Positions 1 through 6,150 of a DNA stretch of 9,093 nucleotides are shown here, piece by piece. The translations under genes and the position numbers were made by a program. This DNA comes from an uncultured Spirochaetales bacterium (GTDB lineage Bacteria; Spirochaetota; Spirochaetia; Sphaerochaetales; Sphaerochaetaceae), in NCBI GenBank assembly GCA_945947045.1, contig CAMEXG010000075.1, positions 1 through 9,093 of the forward strand, given 5' to 3'. Within the stretch, counting starts at the first letter, position 1. Each line of letters starts with the position of its first letter. The notes under the pieces were generated by a model. That model was not told the DNA's origin. It saw only the letters and a program-made list of their open reading frames with translations, and searched no databases.

Positions 1-34
1 AATATAACGCAATTTTAAGAAAAACTGACGAATT

Positions 35-370
35 TTACTGGAAATTATCTCCATTCAGTTCCCAAATAAAGGTCTGAGGTCCCATATTTGTGTAAGAGAC
101 CTCCATATGGGCACCGAATTCTCCTACTCCTACTTCTAGTCCTTTATCTCTCAGATAAGCTATCGCCTTATTATATAAATCCTCGGCTACGAGAGGGGAT
201 TCAGCGTTATCGAAGGAAGGACGGTTTCCTTTTTTGAGGCTTGCAGCAAGAGTAAACTGACTGATAAAAAGAATCTTCCTGCTTTTATCCATAATGGAGA
301 AATTAGCCCTCTCGTTTTCATCTCTATAGAGTCGAAGTTTGATTATTTTATCTAGAAACTGGGGGATCAT
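35..370 (-). CDS. dtd: D-aminoacyl-tRNA deacylase (DTD), 5'-truncated
   Basis: DTD hydrolyses D-amino acids (and glycine mischarged on tRNA-Ala) from tRNA in the cytoplasm, keeping them out of protein. Both signature motifs are present: SQFT at residues 37-40, followed by the KKGNRPSF stretch, and the Gly-Pro motif in TNMGPQT at 94-100, which enforces chirality in this family. The reading frame gives only 111 residues against about 145-150 usually. It begins at MIPQFLDK, which aligns near residue 40 of typical DTDs, so the first beta strands are missing. The ATG overlaps the rpe stop (ATGA, 4 nt). Codons upstream of this ATG in the same frame read GEKGDKES, matching the family's GVEKGD segment, so the ATG is unlikely to be the ancestral start. 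It may be a 5'-deleted pseudogene, a product of frameshifting from rpe, or an assembly error. Family identity is secure; function as drawn is doubtful. Confidence 0.8.
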   Translation of the reverse strand: MIPQFLDKIIKLRLYRDENERANFSIMDKSRKILFISQFTLAASLKKGNRPSFDNAESPLVAEDLYNKAIAYLRDKGLEVGVGEFGAHMEVSYTNMGPQTFIWELNGDNFQ

Positions 371-1008
371 AGACTCTTTGTCGCCTTTTTCTCCTTGAAG
401 AAAGCGGTGCCCATGACAGCCAGTGTCACTCCCCTGTTATAACATAGTTTGACAGTATCTCTGTTGATTCCTCCGTCGACTTCGATCTGATAGCTGAAGC
501 CCTCCTCTTCTCTCCTCATATCCAACTCCTGGATTTTCTTGAGAGTAGAAGGAATGAACTTCTGTCCCCCCCATCCTGGGTTGACTGTCATTACTAGAAC
601 TAAATCCACTTCATCTAGTACTGCTTCTAAAAGGGAGACAGGTGTTCCGGGATTAATTGCAACGCCACAGGAGACACCAGCTTTTTTTATCATAGAGAGG
701 CATCTCTCCAAATGGTTTGTAGCCTCGGCATGTACTGTAATAATATCACTTCCTGCATCGATAAATGCTTCTATCATTCTTTCAGGCTTATCGATCATAA
801 GGTGTGTGTCGAAAATAAGGTCGCTGTTTTTCTTCAAATCCTTAATGAACTTGGGGCCGAATGTAATATCCGGGACAAACTGACCGTCCATTACATCCAA
901 GTGCACATAGTTGCAACCTGAATCTGAAATACACGATAGAGCCTCAGCAGCCCTGGAGAAATCGGAAGCCAATACAGACGGTGAAATAGATAACTCGTTT
1001 CTTCTCAT
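367..1008 (-). CDS. rpe: Ribulose-phosphate 3-epimerase
   Basis: This TIM-barrel enzyme interconverts ribulose 5-phosphate and xylulose 5-phosphate in the pentose phosphate pathway. Counting from the ATG at 1008 the protein has 213 residues. The metal and catalytic positions are visible: H36 and D38 in VHLDVMDG, H69 in DTHLM, and D178 in EVDGGIN. The phosphate-binding MTVNPGWGGQKF (140-151) and VMGTAFF (198-204) are also present. I chose ATG 1008 because the family begins just before ISPSVLASDF. A longer frame from TTG 1071 would add 21 residues with no family match and no ribosome binding site. No Shine-Dalgarno sequence precedes ATG 1008, but a perfect TATAAT sits 6 nt upstream. The C-terminus stops 9 residues after GTAFF, about 5-12 shorter than usual, exactly where dtd homology begins in another frame. 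Confidence 0.93.
   Translation of the reverse strand: MRRNELSISPSVLASDFSRAAEALSCISDSGCNYVHLDVMDGQFVPDITFGPKFIKDLKKNSDLIFDTHLMIDKPERMIEAFIDAGSDIITVHAEATNHLERCLSMIKKAGVSCGVAINPGTPVSLLEAVLDEVDLVLVMTVNPGWGGQKFIPSTLKKIQELDMRREEEGFSYQIEVDGGINRDTVKLCYNRGVTLAVMGTAFFKEKKATKSL
370..436 (-). other. rpe/dtd out-of-frame junction
   Basis: In the dtd frame the sequence stays open upstream of the dtd ATG until a TAA at 437-439. The last codons before the ATG read GEKGDKES and align without gaps to the DTD family segment GVEKGD plus the following residues. In the rpe frame the same bases encode the rpe C-terminus, FFKEKKATKSL. The switch from rpe homology to dtd homology falls at a run of five A (386-390; coding strand GGAGAAAAAGGCG). 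Moving from the rpe to the dtd frame requires a -1 slip. Because the dtd N-terminus is also absent, a deletion at short homology fits better than a simple one-base error. Confidence 0.6.
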
Positions 1009-1014
1009 ATAGCC

Positions 1015-1043
1015 ATTATATTTTGCACTCTGTTTGTCCGCAA
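1015..1043 (-). promoter_or_regulatory. Predicted sigma-70-type promoter for rpe-dtd
   Basis: Read on the minus strand, there is a perfect -10 hexamer TATAAT at 1020-1015. A partial -35 (TTGCGG) lies at 1043-1038 with a 17-bp spacer. Transcription would begin about 7 nt beyond the -10, at or next to position 1008, the A of the rpe ATG. This implies a leaderless message, and no Shine-Dalgarno sequence is seen there. Promoter strength and start site are inferred from sequence only. Confidence 0.5.
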
Positions 1044-1075
1044 TATGTCTGATAATTGAAGAAAAAAACAATTGT

Positions 1076-1103
1076 TTGATTTTTTGTGTTTTTATGCTAT
1101 ATT
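1076..1103 (+). promoter_or_regulatory. Predicted sigma-70-type promoter for greA
   Basis: A -35-like TTGATT at 1076-1081 is followed by a 16-bp spacer and a -10 TATATT at 1098-1103. The -10 is preceded by TGC, giving an extended -10 (TGn + hexamer). The predicted start is near 1110, leaving a leader of about 90 nt before the greA ATG. It is back to back with the rpe promoter, the two predicted starts lying about 100 bp apart. Confidence 0.5.
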
Positions 1104-1126
1104 TACTTTAGAACATAAAATTAAAC

Positions 1127-1190
1127 GAGACAATGTACCGAGCAGTATCATCTGCCCGGGCTTTCTTTTCGTCTAAGATTGCATTGTCTT
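1127..1190 (+). promoter_or_regulatory. Structured 5' leader of greA (possible RNA regulatory element)
   Basis: Two nested inverted repeats lie between the predicted greA promoter and the start codon. An outer stem pairs AGACAATG (1128-1135) with CATTGTCT (1182-1189), 8 Watson-Crick pairs plus a G-U pair at each end (1127/1190 and 1136/1181). One base inside it, a hairpin pairs 1138-1145 (CCGAGCAG) with 1152-1159 (CTGCCCGG), 7 pairs with one A-C mismatch and a TATCAT loop. About 20 pyrimidine-rich nt follow before the outer stem closes. The outer stem ends just before the greA Shine-Dalgarno at 1192-1196, so folding could affect ribosome access. It matches no riboswitch class that I recognise, and the function is inferred. 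Confidence 0.4.
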
Positions 1191-1191
1191 T

Positions 1192-1196
1192 GGAGG
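1192..1196 (+). promoter_or_regulatory. greA ribosome binding site
   Basis: A strong GGAGG lies only 4 nt before the ATG at 1201. The spacing is short, but the site fixes the greA start and directly abuts the outer stem of the leader structure. Confidence 0.7.
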
Positions 1197-1200
1197 CATT

Positions 1201-3921
1201 ATGATTGACTTGAAGTCACTTCTTTCTGAAGAAAAAGCTTTAGGAAAAAATCCATATTTTTCATACAAGGTCTCAACTCTAAAAGAGATCAACGCTGAGA
1301 TTCTACAAATGAAAAAAGTTGAGGCGAAGGAAAGCCTCAGACAAGATGCCATTACTATGGAGTATGACAACCCGGATTCCATTGTCCTTACGTTTGTTGC
1401 AGGAAGAATTAATCTTCTGATGAATCCCCATGAAGCACAGGTAAGACTTAATAATCTTATGAACACTTTCCACGATAAGAGAAACTATGCTTGTGCAGAG
1501 TATGTTGCAACTATTATTCTGGAAGCAGGTGATTCTCAGGATGCCCTCATTGTACTTGGAGAAATTGCAAAGAGTAACGACGACGAAGAGCAGATGTGGT
1601 CATACTATGAAAGATATGTAAGATGTAACAGTAAGGATACAGATTATATATCAAAGGTTGCCGCCAACTACGAAAGTAAAGGTGATAAGAAGAATGCAAA
1701 AGTCTACTATCAAAGAACTCTAAATAGACTTCTTTCCACCACTGAGAATGCAAAGACAAGAGAGATATTCAAAGCCCTTCTTGATAACGGCACCAGTGAT
1801 TACTCCTTCTACTCCACTTATATTTCAAAGCTGGGCACTTCTTCTTTGGCTCTTGATCTATCTAAGATGCTTCTTTCATACCTCTTGGAGATGAAAAACT
1901 CCTTTAATCAGGATACAGCTCCGTCTTCAAGAAGAAAGACTCTTGAGAACATCATCGATGTAATAAGAAACATTCTTACCATCGACAAAGATGACGCGGA
2001 GACAAAAGAGCTTTTATCTTCAATCCTCAAAGAGAAATACGGCTCTTCCTCGAGATACAATGAAGTAAATAGAAAATTCGATGTAATTAAGTCAAATAAT
2101 CCTGTGAAGGCTCTTGAAGAGTTTGAGAAAAATATCGCTTATTCTAAGAATACATTTGTTATTCAGAATGCTACAAAGAAGGTCGGTCTTATTACAGATG
2201 TAAGTAAAGACGGCATCTTGAATGTCAAGTTCTCAAATAGACCTGGAGACGAAGTCAAGATCAGTGTGGTAAACGCCATGGTCTCCTTAAGGGCTCTCTC
2301 TAACCAAGATATCAAGGCCATCAAAAAAGCTAAAAAAGCTGAAGTCATCAAGAATAAGATTTTTAGCGAAGGTGGCAGCGAATGGCTTTTGAAGACTCTT
2401 CTTTTCTCCAGCCAGGACAAGACTGCAACTCTCAAAGAGATGAAGGATGAAGTAGTTCCTTCTATTCTTACAGATAAAGAATGGGATAACATCTCCAAGT
2501 CCATTAAGGCTATTGCTCTTATCGACCCGTACATCGATGTCATCAACAAGTCCACTTATCACCTAAGAGACTACCCTTCAACTATGGAAGAAAGAACATA
2601 TGAGACATTCCTTGGTTATAAAGACTTTGGAAAGCGTGTCTCCACTCTTCTTGAAGCCAGTGAAATTGAAGGCATCGATCTCAAGTCAGACTCATTCCTT
2701 GATATGGTCAAATATTTCTCCGATTATATCAAAGATGATAATAATGATATTCCAACCAGAATCGAAGCTTTGTTGGTTGTTGAAAGTATGGGAGAGAAAG
2801 GTGTATCTATAGCTTCTGAGGTATCTTTTGATGATCTATATAAAAACTTAGATCTAAACCAAAAGAAAGAAGTCTACAAAAACTTAAGCTGCAAAGACAG
2901 TAAGAAGACATATGTAGATTTAGTTTCTCAGACAGACAAGAACGCTTATGATGTTCTCGAAGCGATCTTCCCTTCTAATCCTACTAAGGAGCTGATGAAG
3001 AAGATGCAGAGCGTAAACCCGAAGAAATATCAGGCTTATGTCTCACGTTGTCTTAACAACTATAAAGACAATGGCATTGCTTTCGGTTCTTTTGTTGAAT
3101 CTGGAATTAAGGCCGAAGACTTGAAGAATGCAAAGATAAAGGAAGACGAGTTTGTTTTGACTGAGCTTAACGCCCTTTCCTCTGTCTCCAGAGGCGTAGG
3201 CATTGATGAAAGGCAGATCAAAGCACTGAGAACCGACCTTATTGATCGCAAAAGACTTAAGTCTTTTATCTCCAGTGCAAAAGAGCCTGAACTTAAGATG
3301 ATTGCTCCCCACTTGGTTTGGAACCAGGGACTTTCATCTGATGAGAGAGAGACTTTCAAAGCTCAGATTCTTTCTCGCTTCCCCTCCTTCGACTTTAAAG
3401 AAAAGCCGGAAGATGAAGATAAACCTGTTGAGATTTCCGTCTACAGAGGTTTCATGTGTACAAAGAAGAGCTTTGATAGAAAGCAGGCTGAGCTTATTGA
3501 TATTAAAGAAAACCAGATTCCTCATACTCTCCATGAGATCAAGACTGCCAGAGAGCTTGGGGACCTGAGGGAAAACAGCGAGTATCAATATGCAAAAGAC
3601 CACAAAATATTCTTGGATAGAGAATATGAAAGACTTGCAAATGAACTTAGCTCTGTAAAGATCATGAGTATGTCTGATGTCTTGGATGGTAGAGTCGGAT
3701 TTGGTACTAGAGTAAGAATCTTAAATACCAAAGACAATACCGAGATTACATACACATTCTTCGGTAGATGGGAAAGTGATCCAGACAACAACATCATCGA
3801 CATCAACGCTCCTATCGGAGAAGCTTTGATCAACCATCAGGTGGGAGAGACTGTTGATTATACTTTGGGTTCCAACTCTTTCTCCTATAAAATATTATCT
3901 ATAGAGAAAGTAGAGTTCTAA
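1201..3921 (+). CDS. greA: Giant GreA transcription elongation factor with long N-terminal extension
   Basis: Gre factors enter the RNA polymerase secondary channel and stimulate cleavage of backtracked transcripts. The C-terminal part is a complete Gre protein: a coiled-coil hairpin at about residues 754-822 with the tip motif GDLRENSEY, acidic D788 and E791 intact, then the FKBP-like domain at about 829-906. Ordinary GreA is about 158 residues; this protein has 906. Residues about 70-200 look like helical TPR-type repeats (for example AANYESKGDKKNAKVYYQRTL). Residues about 327-368 (KVGLITDVSKDG to SLRALS) resemble a small beta-barrel of the KOW or CarD type. The rest of the front is helical and unrecognised. 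Similar long GreA proteins are known from Borrelia and Treponema. It starts at ATG 1201 behind GGAGG, is monocistronic, and ends at a hairpin facing tgt. The role of the extension is unknown; docking to polymerase or ribosome-linked partners is speculation. Confidence 0.92.
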   Translation: MIDLKSLLSEEKALGKNPYFSYKVSTLKEINAEILQMKKVEAKESLRQDAITMEYDNPDSIVLTFVAGRINLLMNPHEAQVRLNNLMNTFHDKRNYACAEYVATIILEAGDSQDALIVLGEIAKSNDDEEQMWSYYERYVRCNSKDTDYISKVAANYESKGDKKNAKVYYQRTLNRLLSTTENAKTREIFKALLDNGTSDYSFYSTYISKLGTSSLALDLSKMLLSYLLEMKNSFNQDTAPSSRRKTLENIIDVIRNILTIDKDDAETKELLSSILKEKYGSSSRYNEVNRKFDVIKSNNPVKALEEFEKNIAYSKNTFVIQNATKKVGLITDVSKDGILNVKFSNRPGDEVKISVVNAMVSLRALSNQDIKAIKKAKKAEVIKNKIFSEGGSEWLLKTLLFSSQDKTATLKEMKDEVVPSILTDKEWDNISKSIKAIALIDPYIDVINKSTYHLRDYPSTMEERTYETFLGYKDFGKRVSTLLEASEIEGIDLKSDSFLDMVKYFSDYIKDDNNDIPTRIEALLVVESMGEKGVSIASEVSFDDLYKNLDLNQKKEVYKNLSCKDSKKTYVDLVSQTDKNAYDVLEAIFPSNPTKELMKKMQSVNPKKYQAYVSRCLNNYKDNGIAFGSFVESGIKAEDLKNAKIKEDEFVLTELNALSSVSRGVGIDERQIKALRTDLIDRKRLKSFISSAKEPELKMIAPHLVWNQGLSSDERETFKAQILSRFPSFDFKEKPEDEDKPVEISVYRGFMCTKKSFDRKQAELIDIKENQIPHTLHEIKTARELGDLRENSEYQYAKDHKIFLDREYERLANELSSVKIMSMSDVLDGRVGFGTRVRILNTKDNTEITYTFFGRWESDPDNNIIDINAPIGEALINHQVGETVDYTLGSNSFSYKILSIEKVEF

Positions 3922-3922
3922 A

Positions 3923-3952
3923 TAATAAGGCGGCCACATGGCCGCTTTATTA
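3923..3952. terminator. Bidirectional terminator between greA and tgt
   Basis: Thirteen pairs join 3923-3935 to 3940-3952 around the loop ACAT, with a central GGCGGCC/GGCCGC core and one G-T wobble. AT-rich flanks lie on both sides: CTTTATTAAT on the plus strand and CTTATTATTT on the minus strand. It sits between convergent genes, starting 2 nt after the greA stop. It includes the tgt stop codon (3950-3952) in its outer arm. The T-runs are interrupted, so efficiency may be moderate. Confidence 0.8.
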
Positions 3953-5080
3953 ATCCTCTCTATTATAGAATCTTTTTAAATACTCTTTCTTAAACTCTGT
4001 AAATCTATCTTCCGCGATTGCCTTTCTTATTTTGGATACAAAGTCAAAGAGATAATGAAGATTGTGCTCAGTAGCCAGCATTCCTCCAAGCATTTCATTA
4101 CACTTTATCAGGTGATGCATATATCCTACACTATAGTTTCGGCAAGCTGTACATGTACAACCCTCTACTATAGGTCCCTGATTAAACTTATGTATAGCTT
4201 TCTTCAGCGTCAAAAGACCATCGTCGGTGTAGACTGCGCCATTACGAGCAATACGTGTTGCAAGTACGCAGTCAAATAGATCAATACCGTTTTCTACGCA
4301 ATATAGAATGTAGTCGGGGCTTCCTATTCCCATTACATATCTTGGCTTTTCAGTTGTTATGTAACGAGCTGTATATGAAAGAGTATCTATGAATTGATTC
4401 CTCTCCTCCCCTACACTTAATCCTCCTATAGCTATGCCTGGAAAATCCATGTCACTTAAAGTCAAAGCACTCTCTTTTCTCAGGTCTTCATAGAAGTTTC
4501 CCTGAACTATGCCGAAGAGATTTCCCTTAAAAGACTCCCCTAACCTATTTCGCTCCTCAATAGATCTTTCAGCCCAGTTTTTTGTAATCTTCCATGCATC
4601 TTTTGCCGCCCTGTATTCGATTCCAGGAGGAGTACAGACATCAAGAACCATTGCGATATCAGAGCCGATAATCTTTTGGATATTCACTACTTTTTCAGGA
4701 GTGAAAATATGCTTGGAGCCGTCAATATGTGACTGGAAAGTGACACCGTTGTCTTTAATCTTTCTCAGTCCAGAAAGAGAGAACACCTGGAAACCGCCGC
4801 TATCTGTAAGAATATTCCCATTCCAATGTGAGAAATTATGTAAGCCCCCATAGCTTTCCAAAACTTCTGTACCAGGTCTCAAATACAAATGATAAGTATT
4901 TGCCAGGATAATCTGATACCCCATATCTTTTATTGTATCATGATAAATCCCCTTCACAGTACCATTTGTCCCTACTGGCATGAATGCCGGTGTCTCCACG
5001 TCTCCGTGAGGAAGATGAACAACGCCTAGTCTGGCGTTGGAGTTCTTATCCTTTTTTATTTCAGTAAAAATTCCACTCAT
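3950..5080 (-). CDS. tgt: tRNA-guanine transglycosylase (queuosine synthesis)
   Basis: Bacterial TGT swaps guanine-34 of GUN-anticodon tRNAs (Asp, Asn, His, Tyr) for preQ1, a step toward queuosine. The protein has 376 residues, as expected. Key parts are all visible: D93 in DSGGFQ, D147 in LDVCT for base recognition, nucleophile D270 in LFDCVLATR, the loop GGLSVGE (219-225), and the zinc site C308, C310, C313 and H339. Two departures from the usual bacterial sequence are seen: DVCTP instead of DECTP (V148) and CVLATR instead of CVLPTR (A274). The start is ATG 5080, sharing ATGA with the lptG stop, with a weak AGG about 9 nt upstream, so translation is probably coupled to lptG. It is the last gene of the minus-strand operon. 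No other queuosine gene lies in the window. Confidence 0.96.
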   Translation of the reverse strand: MSGIFTEIKKDKNSNARLGVVHLPHGDVETPAFMPVGTNGTVKGIYHDTIKDMGYQIILANTYHLYLRPGTEVLESYGGLHNFSHWNGNILTDSGGFQVFSLSGLRKIKDNGVTFQSHIDGSKHIFTPEKVVNIQKIIGSDIAMVLDVCTPPGIEYRAAKDAWKITKNWAERSIEERNRLGESFKGNLFGIVQGNFYEDLRKESALTLSDMDFPGIAIGGLSVGEERNQFIDTLSYTARYITTEKPRYVMGIGSPDYILYCVENGIDLFDCVLATRIARNGAVYTDDGLLTLKKAIHKFNQGPIVEGCTCTACRNYSVGYMHHLIKCNEMLGGMLATEHNLHYLFDFVSKIRKAIAEDRFTEFKKEYLKRFYNRED

Positions 5081-6150
5081 ATTATTCTACCTAATCTATC
5101 GATGATAAAGTTTATCATTATTGTAATCACAACAGGAAGTATAACAGAAAATATCGGGTGAATAGTCCCCTGGTGCGCTGCAATAGAGAATACCATATCA
5201 CATACGTAATACACCACGGCAATACACAAAGACTGTATTATTGAAAAAAGAAGTACGTTCTTTTTCATAGAATAACTCATGGTCGCAGAAACAGTCATCA
5301 ATACGAAAATAGAGAGAGGTGAGAAAACGGATCTAAGCCAATCTGTACATTTTTCCTGCCATGCCTGCGGAGATGTGTTTTTTAGCTTCTTTAAATAAGA
5401 ACCGGCTGTCTTGAAGTTCATGGTCTCGATATTTAAGTTTTCAGATTGAAAAAACTCAGGTTCAATATAGAAGTCTTCAAGAGTTAGAGAAGAATGGTTT
5501 TGGATGGTTACACCATTTTCATCCATTAAATAACATTTGGCGTTTAATATGGTCCAGTAACCATCATTATAGACGCCTTCGTCTCCTTCGATTCTGCTCT
5601 TTATAACTCCATTTTCAGTCTTCACAATAACCGGATCAAGAATTATCTTGTCATTACTTATAAACTTTCTAGTATATACAAGATAACCATTATCATCTTT
5701 AAGAACTATGTTTCTTGTATCATTGCTACTTGAAAGGCCGAATAGCTCTTGACCTAGTGTATCATGTTTTGCAATCAGAGGATTGATCAGCTTTTCTTTG
5801 GCACCTATTGCAAGTATTGAAATGACGAGAGCTAGTATTATTATTGGGAGAGCCAGTCTTATTTTGCCTAACCCTGCATTTAAAAGTGCTATTCTCTCGT
5901 TATTTGCACTAAGCATCGATAAAAAATATGTAGTTGCAAAAAGAAAGGCAAGAGACGACACCATCATCAAATACTGCGGGACTGCAAGGAATGCATATTG
6001 GAGAATACTCTTAAAGGGAATGGAACCTGTCATAATAGAATCCATTCTTCCAAAGAGCTCTACAGCCACAAGAATTAAGGCAAAAACAAGAATGGCGACA
6101 ATTCCGACTTTTAATATTGATTTTATTATATATCTATCTAGAATCTTCAC
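5077..6150 (-). CDS. lptG: LptG-type permease (YjgP/YjgQ family)
   Basis: This is one of the two inner-membrane permease halves that, with ATPase LptB, extract lipid from the inner membrane toward the LptC-LptA bridge. The 357 residues show the family plan: TM1 about 13-33, TM2 about 47-78, a cytoplasmic coupling helix NERIALLNAG (84-93) that would contact LptB, TM3 about 98-117, a periplasmic beta-rich domain about 118-268, then TM4-6 at about 273-293, 298-322 and 331-350. The start is GTG 6150, with AGGAAGG 7 nt upstream; the GTG shares one base with the TAG stop of the preceding permease gene. F versus G is assigned by position and by the length near 360, so it could be swapped. The substrate may not be LPS if this spirochaete lacks it. 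Confidence 0.85.
   Translation of the reverse strand: MKILDRYIIKSILKVGIVAILVFALILVAVELFGRMDSIMTGSIPFKSILQYAFLAVPQYLMMVSSLAFLFATTYFLSMLSANNERIALLNAGLGKIRLALPIIILALVISILAIGAKEKLINPLIAKHDTLGQELFGLSSSNDTRNIVLKDDNGYLVYTRKFISNDKIILDPVIVKTENGVIKSRIEGDEGVYNDGYWTILNAKCYLMDENGVTIQNHSSLTLEDFYIEPEFFQSENLNIETMNFKTAGSYLKKLKNTSPQAWQEKCTDWLRSVFSPLSIFVLMTVSATMSYSMKKNVLLFSIIQSLCIAVVYYVCDMVFSIAAHQGTIHPIFSVILPVVITIMINFIIDRLGRII

Noticed and set aside
1..34. Terminator after dtd
   Set aside because: The sequence is AT-rich with a short direct repeat (AATTTTA) but shows no GC stem-loop; nothing can be called.
1009..1071. Longer rpe starting at TTG 1071
   Set aside because: The extra 21 residues have no match to the family, there is no ribosome binding site before the TTG, and the predicted rpe promoter lies inside this stretch.
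1138..1170. Intrinsic terminator at the leader hairpin
   Set aside because: The T-tract (CTTTCTTTT) is broken and the stem has a mismatch; on its own it is too weak to call as a terminator, though attenuation is mentioned as a possibility.
1127..1190. PreQ1 or other known riboswitch in the greA leader
   Set aside because: The pairing pattern and conserved bases do not fit the preQ1 class or any class I recognise, and the gene downstream is not a queuosine gene.
2163..2562. Antisense open frames of 91 and 130 residues within greA
   Set aside because: They mirror the real greA codons, show no family features and have no promoter or ribosome binding site that I can see.
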